DNA of 64,000 bases from Kitagawia praeruptora (lineage: Eukaryota > Streptophyta > Magnoliopsida > Apiales > Apiaceae): positions 92,601,001-92,665,000 of the forward strand of contig CM075344.1 in assembly GCA_037693485.1 (NCBI GenBank), in the 5' to 3' direction. Below are positions 34,793-44,364 of this stretch, piece by piece. The translations under genes and the position numbers were made by a program. The notes beneath the pieces are model-generated. The model had not been told where the DNA came from, did not search any database, and was given only the letters and a program-made list of their open reading frames with translations. How positions within the stretch are numbered: the first letter of the stretch is position 1; every line of letters starts with the position of its first letter.

Positions 34793-37057
34793 TTTTTTTT
34801 TGCTAATTAAAATTTATACCATAGGCAAAAGATTACATCTCGAGGGGCATACCCCGCGATAAGTAACACATCTACCTAGCGGAACAACAGAGAAAAAGAC
34901 ATCAATAAAGCTAGAAAACTAGGAACCAACAACAACAGCCGCTAGATAAACTAGCTACAAGCTACAATGATGATAATAGAATCGCCAAAAATTAACTTCT
35001 TTTAGGGTGACCACCCCCGCTTCCATGAGGAGATTTACATACCCCTGCTTTTGCGCGCAATCTTCAACAGCATAGCATAAAACCAACATTGGTCGCGACT
35101 TGTTCACAGCACCACAAGCAGAAGCAGGAATAGGTGGAGAGACCCCTTCCTCAATCGAAGACATGATATCTCCCTGGGCATCTTCCCAAATCAGCATAAG
35201 GTAGAGAGAGACAACATTGTTGTACTTTGCTAAACTGCAAGCAAAAACCTTTCGGAGAAATACACTATCAACCATTCGGTGGTCACCATAAGCCAAAGCA
35301 ATCATATCATCCTTAAAGATGATGTTCACACAAGCAACTTTTTTATTACCAAGGGACAAAAACCCCATCAAGAAACCATCCAGATCCACAGAACATCGAA
35401 AATACTCAGATATGCCAAATACATGGCGTGCCTCATCAAATATGCCAAAGTCGTTCCAGGAGTCGACCAACATTACCTCTTCAGTTTTGAATTCCTCACA
35501 CACAAAGTGTTGTATAAACACTTGGTGGACACCAGCAAAAGAACCTCCAACAAGGGAGCTCTCTGATTCACAATCAGGGGTTAACAACACCCTCCCTCTA
35601 TTTGTTATCACATAAATAGCATCCTTGAAAAAATAAGAAACCACATCAAAGTGGTCACTAACATTGAACGCACTGCACTGCTTCCCACTCGCAAGTGACC
35701 TCTCTAAAATATTCACAACCTTTATATCAATCACATCATGATTAATGGAGTCACAAAAGGCAGCAACTCTCGCAAGCAGCTCAACCAATCTTGTAAACAA
35801 TTCATCAAACAATTGACTAACATCCGCTATGCTCCGTTCTCCTTCGAAAAAGAGCTCGGGGGCACCCATCAACCTCTCACCAACCAAATCTTGGACCAAA
35901 GGACAAGTCGCCAAGATTTCGTCCAAGTTCAACGTCACAACATTCAACCCCAGAGAAGAAATTACACAAAATCTCATTAACGGCATGACAATTCTTTTAG
36001 ACATTCCATCAAGAAGAAGACCATCATCAACTAAACTTCGAATTACATCAAGGAAAAGCTCAAGAAAAGCTTTGATAATATATGGGCTATCAGCACCATC
36101 TCCATGAGCCTTCGTGTTTTGAGAAGGAAGGTCAGTCAGTACCCGCTCAATACAGGGGAACACCTCCGAATTAAGAGGCTCAACCTTAGTAACTCCCATC
36201 TGCATTTTGTGGCCAGACCAGTGCACAGCACACAAGTGGGCTAGGATACCCATCAGCCTCGTAGAGTCTATCTCTAACAACCCATCAAACAGTTCATGGT
36301 CTAAAGACCTCGCAAGGGTCTTAGTAGAATAGAACAGCATCAATCCCGTAAGGGGCATTCCATGAACAAACCCCATACATGGGATCCCTAAACCCCAAGC
36401 TTCGGGCAAAGCAATGTCCAGGAAGAGGACAATCATTCCATTTTCCAAATCCACAAACGTGAATTCGTATAACCTCATCAATCTTCTAATCGAAGAAAGA
36501 ACATCCACAAGGGTGGATTCCAAAGAACTCTTCAAACTTCTACAAGAAGAAAGAATGAACGAGCTTTCCATCGGGTCCAACCATAACTTTTGAATCTTGC
36601 CATCGAACGGGATGACAACACAACCCATCAAAAGACACTCAATAAGGGACTCAGAAGTACTCCCAGTACCAAGAACCTTAGTATCCTTCAAGTAATCCAC
36701 ACGGGGGACCACATCATTCAGCTGAATAAGGGATTCTTTAGCAAAGACCCATAGCCCAGCAAGAAACCCACTAGAAATAGTAGGCTCAACAGTCAAATCT
36801 TCGTGATAAACACCATGACTGAGATTGAAGAATTCCTCTTCAATTAACAATCGGGGAGGAACCTCGCGCAACAAAGAAAATCTGTGGTAAAGGTGGGAGA
36901 TAAGTAAGGGGGAGATGGATTTAGGAAGGAGATATTTAGATCTGATGGATTTAAGGTGTAGATTGGGCTGAAAAATCATGGTGGCTAGAAGAAATTTAGG
37001 GTTTTTAGAGAGTGGTTAGAGAGAAGTTAGAGAGAAACGAGTCTCATCTTTTTTTTT
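34793..37057 (-). mobile_element. NA2: LINE-dependent non-autonomous element with intact 674-codon ORF
   Basis: Minus strand. 3' tail complement at 34793-34860 (T run, GCTAATT, TTTATACC, GGGGCATACCCC); 5' end GATGAGACTCG at about 37047, with the same CTCTCTAACTTCTCTCTAAC leader as NA1 and NA3. Target duplication TTTAAGTATCT at 34782-34792 and 37058-37068. About ten A residues lie between the duplication and the shared 5' end. Inserted in the gag-only element. Confidence 0.9.
34955..36979 (-). CDS. NA2 unknown protein, 674 aa, uninterrupted
   Basis: Long open frame filling nearly the whole element; its ATG sits in GCCACCATGA, a good plant start context, about 70 bases from the element's 5' end. 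No family recognised. The protein is rich in Leu, Val, Phe, Ser and Asp, with alternating hydrophobic and acidic stretches and no clear signal peptide, zinc knuckle, EN or RT motif. A 2 kb frame without a stop in DNA of this composition is very unlikely by chance, so it was under coding selection until recently. It does not obviously align with the NA1 protein. The opposite strand has only short ORFs. Confidence 0.7.
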   Translation of the reverse strand: MIFQPNLHLKSIRSKYLLPKSISPLLISHLYHRFSLLREVPPRLLIEEEFFNLSHGVYHEDLTVEPTISSGFLAGLWVFAKESLIQLNDVVPRVDYLKDTKVLGTGSTSESLIECLLMGCVVIPFDGKIQKLWLDPMESSFILSSCRSLKSSLESTLVDVLSSIRRLMRLYEFTFVDLENGMIVLFLDIALPEAWGLGIPCMGFVHGMPLTGLMLFYSTKTLARSLDHELFDGLLEIDSTRLMGILAHLCAVHWSGHKMQMGVTKVEPLNSEVFPCIERVLTDLPSQNTKAHGDGADSPYIIKAFLELFLDVIRSLVDDGLLLDGMSKRIVMPLMRFCVISSLGLNVVTLNLDEILATCPLVQDLVGERLMGAPELFFEGERSIADVSQLFDELFTRLVELLARVAAFCDSINHDVIDIKVVNILERSLASGKQCSAFNVSDHFDVVSYFFKDAIYVITNRGRVLLTPDCESESSLVGGSFAGVHQVFIQHFVCEEFKTEEVMLVDSWNDFGIFDEARHVFGISEYFRCSVDLDGFLMGFLSLGNKKVACVNIIFKDDMIALAYGDHRMVDSVFLRKVFACSLAKYNNVVSLYLMLIWEDAQGDIMSSIEEGVSPPIPASACGAVNKSRPMLVLCYAVEDCAQKQGYVNLLMEAGVVTLKEVNFWRFYYHHCSL

Positions 37058-37068
37058 TTTAAGTATCT

Positions 37069-37915
37069 CTTGTTTCTTACAATGAGTTAGCTCGCGTAAG
37101 CTTAGAGGTACTTTATTGGGATATTTGTATAAAGGTTCATTCTCAGCATGTTTCGTAAGAAGATAAAGAAGAAAGGAGAAGACATGTTAAAGCTACAAGC
37201 AAGAATGATGTGAAGAGGTTATAGTATTTATTCGAGTGTTAAAGAAAATTCGACATAGTTGAAGATTTTGATGAAGAGTATCTACAAGAATATGATATAA
37301 GCATCTTGAAGAAAACACACAGTACTCAACTTCCCAGATGAATGTTCAACGACTTATTAGAGATTATCGAAGAATTATGAAGCTTCCTGGAGTTAGTTCT
37401 TCATCAAAGACAAGCTTTCCTGAAGAACTGGGGGGGGTAGTATAATTACTATAAGACATGGTAGTTTGAGAATTGAGGAATTTAAAATTTTGAGAATTCA
37501 TATCAGGGTCCTCACCATCAGGTCCAGGAAGCTCACGATTGGGTTCAGGAACCTCACGGCTATGATGCAGTTTGGAACCTCATGGCTCATATTTGATTCG
37601 AGAAGCTTGAGGATTGATTTGGTCTAGTATCTTGAAGAGCAGCATGCTTACATCATGAACACGTCAATGAGTTTTCAAATCTTAGCGGAGGTTTCCACTT
37701 CACATCTGATCAGTCTACAGAAAGATCCAGGTGATACCTCTCCTTTTATGCTCACATATTCGTAGAAAACCTCCCAGGTACGCGCAACAAACTCTTACTA
37801 TACATAAAGCATGCTTAAACATCTATGTTATTGTGGTCTTATGTGCGATAAAGTTATGATTATGTCTTGATTATGTTTCTAGATGTTAGAATGCACATGT
37901 ACCTAACATATTACA
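37069..37915 (+). other. non-coding interior of gag-only element
   Basis: No ORF of note. Contains a strong PPT-like tract, GAAGAACTGGGGGGGGTAG, at 37422-37440, and several GGAACCTC/GGAAGCT motifs after it. Confidence 0.5.
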
Positions 37916-38075
37916 GGTTCCTTATATTTACCTGCATCTCGTAGGTTCCTTGATATTTACCTGCACCTCGCAGGTTCCCTGATATTTACATGCACCTCGC
38001 AGGTTCCCTGATATTTACCTGCACCTCGCAGGTTCCTTGATATTTACCTGTAGCTTACCGGTTCCATGTATTTAC
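37916..38075 (+). repeat. 29 bp tandem repeat, about five units
   Basis: Units start GGTTCC at 37916, 37943, 37973, 38002, 38031 and contain GATATTTACCTGCACCTCGCA. Spacing 27-30 bases; outer units are more diverged. Confidence 0.85.
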
Positions 38076-38384
38076 CTTTAGTTAACAGGTTTTGTGTTAC
38101 TCACCTGAAGCTCATAGGTAACAGCTTCCATGTCTAGTTGCATTTATATGTGTCTAGTAGATTCCTTGTTATTTTCCTGTAACTGACATCTTGCAGGTTC
38201 ATTATTTTATACCTGAAGCTTGAATGTAACAGCTTCCAGGTTCATTGACATTTGTTAGAAGCCAATTGTTAGTTTCTGATTAGCAGCTTCCTACTTGAAG
38301 TTCCCAGACAGCCGATACCTGAATAGAAGAAAGTGTGCTTACAGCAAGAGCTCCAGGCCTGTAGAGGATTAATCTAGTGCCCTT

Positions 38385-39375
38385 CTGGATTCTCTTTGTG
38401 CTCCATTCAAGGATTCACTTAGAGCCCATAAGGATTCATTAGGTTCCCCAAGAATTTTCATGTATTCACCAGGTGCCCTTATGGATTCTCTATGTGCCCG
38501 TATAGGTTCACTTAGAGCCCAAAAGGATTCACTTGGTGCTTCATGCATCTACGCACATTTGTTTGGTAACTTGATGGATTCTCTTTGTACCCTTTTAGGG
38601 ATTCATTCGGTGCCCAATTGGTTTCAATTTTTTGCCCTTAGTAGAGGTTCACATAATGACCAGTTTGATTCACCTTATGCCCTTATAAGGATTTGCATAG
38701 AGCCCAGAAAGATTCACTTTGAAAGCCCTGTCAGCTACATGCACTCGATAGCCAGAAAAGACTTGCAAGCATGAAAGATTCATCTCGAAAAGCCCTATGA
38801 ATCGTAGGCACACATTCAAAAGTCCCATAAGCATGTGGGCACCTAGTTAAGGGTTTTGGGAACCTAAGCATGGGTAACCTAACCTAGAGTTCGCTTGTAC
38901 TGGAAAAGCCTTTAAAGGGATTCACCTTGTGCTCGTATGGATTCACTTGGTGCCCCTAACATTTGAAGGGATTCACCTTGTGCCCTTACGGATTCACTTG
39001 GTGCCCCTAGAGTTTGAAATGATTCATCATGTGCCCTATAGATTCTCTTTGTGCCCTCTGCAGGATTCACTTAGAGCCTATAAGGATTCACTTGATGCCA
39101 TAAAGGAATTCACTTAGTGCACAACCGGATTCTCTTCGTGCTCTTGCCATGATTCACTTAGAGCCCGGATGGATTCACTTCGTGCTCCCTAAAGCCAAAA
39201 GGATTCATTTGATGCCCGGTCGAATTCTCTAAGTGCCCTTCTCAGGATTCACTTAAAGCTCAACTGGATTCGTCTTATGCCCTATCAAGGATTCACTTAG
39301 CGCCCAATTGAATTCTCTAAGTGCCCTTCCCAGGATTCACCTAGAGCTCAATTGGATTCGCCTTGTGCCCTCATC
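38385..39375 (+). repeat. GATTCACTTRGTGCCC repeat array
   Basis: Roughly thirty imperfect copies of a short motif of the form GGATTCACTTGGTGCCC or GGATTCTCTTTGTGCCC, spaced about 25-50 bases. The translated ORFs in it are low complexity and not maintained in one frame. Confidence 0.8.
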
Positions 39376-40559
39376 AAAGCGATACAAAGATGAATACTCT
39401 CATTTTATAAAGCTTGTATATGATCAAAACAAGTATCGTACTACTAACAGGTTCTTGATAAAGCAGCTTGCAGCATCCTTGATGATCATTAGAAGCTTCC
39501 AGTTAATAGCTTCCGGCTTCTAGTTTTCAACCCATAGTTTATAAGCTACAGCTTCCAGTCAATAGCCGAAACAAGCAGCTTTCAGTCAACCGCTTCAACA
39601 AGCTATAGGAGGTTCACGCATCATGACGGCTCGGGGGGTAGCTCAATTCCCCTACGTTTGCACAGAGAAGAGCTTCCATCTTCCAGGTTCAGTAACGGAA
39701 CCTCAATCCAAACCGGCACAATTAAGCACAGATAAGTTCTACTTTCATGCCTTTATATTCTTAACTATCATGCATATTTTATGTCAATGCGAGCTTATAT
39801 TCTGTCATGCTTAGATACGTATAGCTTTTAATGCGCATATTGCATGATCCTTAGAAATGAAATTTATGTGAACTTGTACTTAGGATGTTATCATGCCCTA
39901 TAGGTTTACAGCTTACACTACATATATGCTCAGTTTATGATCTCGAACTTGGTATACAATATATATGTCACTTGAGAAGGTAGCAACATATATAACGTAG
40001 ATAATCATTCATACTTGCATACATGCATCACTTATATGTGAGCTAGTCAGCTCGTATTACTAATCTATATTTTCTAGTTTTCTTAGTGTTGTGACCAAAA
40101 TTATTAGGGCTCGATTTAGACCTATTAAGTCATAGGTTCCAATCCACAAGTAGTGTATAAGTTAGGAGACAAATCCAGTACTCGATATGAAGACCAAACG
40201 CGAAGCAATGATCACTAGCTGAGAAGATAGTCAAGAGATTATGAGTATCAAGACGTTCCTGATGAACCAGTAGTTGAGAAAATTACGAATGGACCATGTT
40301 CCTCCTCGCAGAAGAGCCCGAGTCAGCCTAGCAGCAGCAATGAGGACATCAAGAAGTACATGGGAACCACAAAAAGGCTCCCCAGACTAACAAATTTGTT
40401 ATTTGTGCAGGTACAGTTTCCTGTAATGAGGTTCCTGAGAACCAGATTTCGAGACATAGGTTCCTGAGCACCAGGTTCCTGAGCATAGACAACATAGAGA
40501 GCAAAAAGCAGCTTAGAAGATGAAGCAACGTCTCGAGCAAGTTATGATTTTCAAGGTTA
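39376..40559 (+). other. non-coding interior of gag-only element
   Basis: About 1.2 kb with no convincing ORF, between two blocks of the GATTCAC array. Scattered CAGCTTCCAG and GGTTCCTGAG motifs. Confidence 0.5.
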
Positions 40560-40930
40560 ACTTTGTGCCCTTTTAAGGATTCATCCAGTGCCCTATTGGA
40601 TTCGTTTTGTGCCCTCAACATAGGTTCACATAACGCCCAACTAGGTTCACTTTATGCCCTTATTTGGATTCACTTGGTTCCCTTGACAATCTTAAGATTC
40701 ACCTTGTCCCTAATAAGGATTCATTTAGTGCCATATTGGATTCGTTTTGTGCCCTCAGCATAGGTTCACATAACGCCAAATTAGGTTCACTTTATGCCCT
40801 TATTTGGATTCATTTGTTCCATTGACATTCTTAAGGTTCACTCAGTGCCCAATTAGATTCGCTTTGTGCCCTTGTCAAAGGATTCACTCAGCGCCTAATT
40901 GGATTCACTTTGTGCCCTTGTCACGATTCA
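40560..40930 (+). repeat. second block of GATTCACTTRGTGCCC repeats
   Basis: Same motif family as 38385-39375. It includes a duplication of about 125 bases: the segment from about 40576 to 40680 recurs, lightly changed, at about 40709-40810. Confidence 0.8.
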
Positions 40931-41042
40931 AGCAACAAGATAAAGACCTGCATGGTTCACTCAGAAGAAACATAGGAGCACTGAAGGGATTGGACCTTAA
41001 AATATCAGGCTATTTAGGTTCCTCTCGTACCCTATGACTTCG

Positions 41043-41059
41043 AGGAACCGGGGGGTAGT
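41043..41059 (+). promoter_or_regulatory. polypurine tract of gag-only element
   Basis: AGGAACCGGGGGGTAGT immediately before the 3' LTR. Nearly the same as the Tat tract. Confidence 0.85.
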
Positions 41060-41817
41060 TGTTGTGCCCAAAATCTCCACGGGCTAGATTTAGGCCCATT
41101 GGGCTTAAGGATCCAATTCGTATGATTAATATGGGTTATGATTGAGGTCCCTTAAGTTAAATGGGGCTAAATAGCACGTGAAATAGATCTGGACAGGTTC
41201 AGCTTCCCGAGAGACAGCTTTCCGAGAGACAGCTTCCTGCAGACAGCTTCCCGAGAAACAGGTTCCTGCAGACAGGTTCCTGAGAGACAGCTTCCTGTGC
41301 GAAAATAGATTTATTCCAGCAGATTTATAGTACGATAAAGCCTCCTATTCTTTAGGAGCAAGTCATGAACATCAACTCCTTATTGGAATGTATTCCTTGG
41401 GCGGAGATGATCCTTGAATACATCTAATAGGACGAGAACTTATAAACATACTCCTAGTCGGACTAGAACTCGAGTTCTATTCGACTTAGGTCGCCTATTC
41501 GTGGCTGAAATCTGGAGAAAAGGAGGTCCCCACGAATTAGGAACCTACAATATTGCTGCCTAACCAGACTTCTAGTCTAAAAAGAACTACGTGAACTTGA
41601 TCCCTATATATACAAGGGTACGTAGGCACCTTGAGAACATGTTTTACAAGCCTCGCAATACACCTACGAGATTCTTGAGAACACACGACACAAGCCTCAA
41701 GGGAACTCGCGAGATTCTTGTAAACGCTCTCGAGCTCAGTTCAACCCCTACAAAAACCTCCATTCTCCATAGATTAGTTGATCGTTAGCTTTTACAACTC
41801 ACCATAAACCATCAACA
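41060..41817 (+). repeat. 3' LTR of gag-only element, 27 bp shorter
   Basis: Matches 32247-33031 except for about ten substitutions and one 27-base deletion near its end (the 5' LTR bases between CATAAACC and ATCAACA). The deletion accounts exactly for the 785/758 length difference. Confidence 0.9.
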
Positions 41818-41822
41818 ACATG

Positions 41823-42345
41823 TTAGTTCCTTTTTCTTTTGGAAAGGTAATCTGCTTGGTTCCCAATCCTATTCTCTAGGTCCCAACATGCCTCGAGACA
41901 TGTTGGTTCCTTTTTGTGCCTCGAGGCGATTCTAGGAACCTGTGCGCCGTTCTGGGAGTCCACACAGATTCCTCTTCTTCATGTGTCAGGCTAGACACCT
42001 TATGAAGGTAAATGCTAAGGAACTTATTCCCTCTTCCCATGTGCCAGAGGCGGTTCCACATGAGGGATGAAACGTATAGTTTCAGGTTCCTGTATGCCAG
42101 TCTCGGCTCCATACAGGTTCCTTAAGGTGCCTTTTGTCAGGACTTTAATTCTCGTGCTCAAGGAACTTGAGGCTTTTGGCAACAATGTCGTGCTCAGTCA
42201 GCTGAGGCTTTTTCTCAATGCCTAGGAAGCTACCTGGGACTTTTTCTCGATGCCCAGGAAGCTACCTGGGGCTTTTTTCTCGATGCCCAGGAAGCTACCT
42301 GGGGCTTTTTTCTCGATGCCCAGGAAGGTACCTGGGGCTTTTTTT
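41823..42345. repeat. Tat interior with 33 bp tandem array
   Basis: Non-coding. 41838-41905 repeats sequence seen left of the gag-only insertion at 32194-32246, so the host had a local tandem duplication. From about 42205 a 33 bp unit (CTCGATGCCCAGGAAGCTAC, then CTGGGGCTTTTTT) repeats at 42251, 42284 and 42317. It is cut by NA3 and resumes at 44365-44440. Confidence 0.8.
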
Positions 42346-42520
42346 TTTTTTTTTTTTTTGCTAATTAAAAATTTTATACCAAAAGGAACAACGGATACAT
42401 TTCTAGGGGCATACCCCGCGAAATCAACAAATAACCATTATAGACAAAAATAGTCCCAGCAGAATAGCTAGAAACCTAGTCAACATAAAACTAATTAAAA
42501 AACCATCTTAAACACGCCTG

Positions 42521-43327
42521 TTAGCCTATATCATATAAAGTGTGACCTCCTGGACCGCACTTCGAAATCCTAAGCAGATGCTTCTCCCATAGCTTCCTGC
42601 CTATGTCACAAAACAACAGGACAACAACAAGGCAACACAAGTTGCCGAAAAACCTATTCCACCAAGGTGGACAATCAATAATTTTCAATACCAAAGTTGT
42701 CCCGCTGGCAACAACCAAAAGGCTAATAGCTTCCACACAATCTTCATAAATATCACTTGCCACTTTATGACCAACACTAGCAACATCGTTCATGCTAAAA
42801 AACTCATCAACATAATACGCAGCATCAGCTCTACTTCTGAGATGCCAAAAATCGAACAGGCGACTTTGGCCAACAACAACAACAAGGAAGTTAAACACTT
42901 CTCCATAAGTGAATAATTGGCACGATCGAAGATCAACAGCCCAGAAAAAGCAGATAACATCATCTAGAGCATTCATAGTCACCATGTCTAAGCCAATCCC
43001 AAAAATGGACCCCCAAATGTACTGTTCCCTACTTTTGACTGCGTGCCTCAAAACCAAACACCAAAGAAACCATTTCCCTTCTGCATTTCCATGATTCCAA
43101 TTCACCCAAACCGGGGATACAACAAAGTTCATCACTAGGACGTCATAACTAGAACTGCACTTCTTCACATAGGTAACTAAAGCATCCTCCACCCATAAAG
43201 AGTCTTCAACCAATCCCTTCATCTCAAGGACATCATAACAAGCAAATAACCATATTGCAATGCGCATTGCACACACTCTGTGAACATCCAGCTCTACACC
43301 TTGCTCCAAAGCGCCCTCACCATTCAT
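42521..43327 (-). CDS. NA3 ORF-b, unknown hydrophobic protein, 268 aa
   Basis: ATG at 43327, three bases after the TGA of ORF-a (TGACAATG). No family recognised. Rich in Val, Leu, Phe, Trp and Cys. It contains 'YVKKC' near residue 58; NA5 has a similar 'CYVKKC' in its C-terminal piece, so the two may be distant relatives. Some stretches are hydrophobic enough to be buried or membrane-associated, but no clear transmembrane pattern can be asserted. It ends close to the element's 3' UTR. Confidence 0.55.
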   Translation of the reverse strand: MNGEGALEQGVELDVHRVCAMRIAIWLFACYDVLEMKGLVEDSLWVEDALVTYVKKCSSSYDVLVMNFVVSPVWVNWNHGNAEGKWFLWCLVLRHAVKSREQYIWGSIFGIGLDMVTMNALDDVICFFWAVDLRSCQLFTYGEVFNFLVVVVGQSRLFDFWHLRSRADAAYYVDEFFSMNDVASVGHKVASDIYEDCVEAISLLVVASGTTLVLKIIDCPPWWNRFFGNLCCLVVVLLFCDIGRKLWEKHLLRISKCGPGGHTLYDIG

Positions 43328-43329
43328 TG

Positions 43330-44149
43330 TCAAGTAATAACTACAATAACAACAATTAAAATAAGTGTAACCCCTGGTTCACACCCAAGTATCCTAAGCA
43401 TACGCCTCAACATCCTTTCTGTCCCTTCCCGAACACAACCGCTACTCCTTAAATACTCAAAGGCTTCATCAATGTCCTTTCCATTCGGCTTGTGACCCAC
43501 CTCCTCATCCATAACCAACTTCTTATTGACCTGACTATCATTAACAATAGCCGCTTCTTGATCAATAATAACCTGGACATTATCCTTCCACTTCACTGAT
43601 TTCTTCACAGGTTTGACAACCTCCACATTAAGCGTAGACTTCCTAAGGCAAGCCTTTCGGCAAACCTCTAGATTCTCTCTAGGCCAGTCATTTTCACCCA
43701 AAATTGGAAAATCAATTCCCTCATCCACCAAAGAGGAATTGACTCCCAAATCCACATTAGCACTAACAGAAATGTCAGTTGCTTCAGATGAATCGGACAT
43801 TTCATTATTGAAATCTTTAATTTCAACAACCAAATCGTTAAAAGTAACTTTCTTCTTGGAGTAATAGATCTTACCTTCAAACGAGCTACACGTCCTAGAA
43901 GCAATCCCAGTTGTGGGAGTGAAGGCCCTCCCCGACACCTCCAGCCCATCTATGAGACCAGAAGCACCTACACTCCGTCTCAAACTTCAATCTCTTATCC
44001 TCCAAAGGATACACAGTCACAAGGTTCTCCGAAAAGGAGACCCTCTTTGGACTCCTAATCGGATTACCCACCGGATGACAAACTACAAATCCTCGCGAAC
44101 GGGGAGGAATCACGGTCACTAGGTTCTCCGAAAAAGAAACCTTCTTCAT
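43330..44149 (-). pseudogene. NA3 ORF-a, KxVSF-repeat protein, frameshifted
   Basis: Starts at ATG 44149. The N-terminus has two copies of a K[KR]VSFSENLVTV motif (residues 2-13 and 35-46). A one-base frameshift near 43970-43990 separates this from the rest, which holds KKVTF and KSVKW motifs and 'DEAFEYLRSSG'. The NA1 protein has KRVSF and EAFDFLKGND in the same order, so the two are probably homologous. The motifs fit the known [RK]VxF/W PP1-docking pattern; the role is unproven. The stop is at 43330-43332. The frameshift could be decay or, less likely, a sequencing error. Confidence 0.6.
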
Positions 44150-44364
44150 TAGACTAATAATTATATAATAAATATATAAAGAAATATGGTGTTTGAGGTG
44201 AAAGATTAGAAGAGGAAGGTGAATTTGGGAAGGCTAAAGAGCAGATTTGATGAAGAAATGGTTTAGATTAAGGTTTGAAGTTGGTGGCGGCTAGGTTATT
44301 TTTAGAGAGAGGTTAGAGAGAAGTTAGAGCAAATACGACTCTCATTTTTCGTTGGGATTAATGT

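Larger units (their letters stand above)
32247..41817 (+). mobile_element. gag-only LTR element (TR-GAG type) related to the Tat element
   Basis: LTRs 32247-33031 (785 bp) and 41060-41817 (758 bp), target duplication ACATG (32242-32246, 41818-41822). LTR ends (TGTTGTGCCCAAAATC, CATCAACA), PBS and PPT match the Tat element that surrounds it in the opposite orientation. It has one intact gag and then about 6.5 kb without pol, including repeat arrays and the NA2 insertion. This is the published TR-GAG pattern: terminal repeats plus gag, moved by an autonomous relative. About ten LTR substitutions seen by eye. Confidence 0.92.
42346..44364 (-). mobile_element. NA3: LINE-dependent non-autonomous element with two ORFs
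   Basis: Minus strand. 3' tail complement at 42346-42420, with a long T run; 5' end AATGAGAGTCG at about 44346 downwards, then TAACTTCTCTCTAACC and CCTAGCCGCCA. Target duplication CCTGGGGCTTTTTTT at 42331-42345 and 44365-44379, taken from the 33 bp array. About 18 unshared bases lie at the 5' junction. Confidence 0.88.

Noticed and set aside
38385..39375. CRISPR-like appearance of a regularly repeated motif
   Set aside because: Motifs are short, degenerate and irregularly spaced, with no cas genes, in a plant retrotransposon.
38460..39523. Several short ORFs with repeated 'IHLVPL' or 'DSLCA' phrases
   Set aside because: They are translations of the GATTCACTT repeat array in changing frames.
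42250..42453. ORF with three MPRKLPGAFFS repeats
   Set aside because: Product of the 33 bp tandem array running into the NA3 T run; not a gene.
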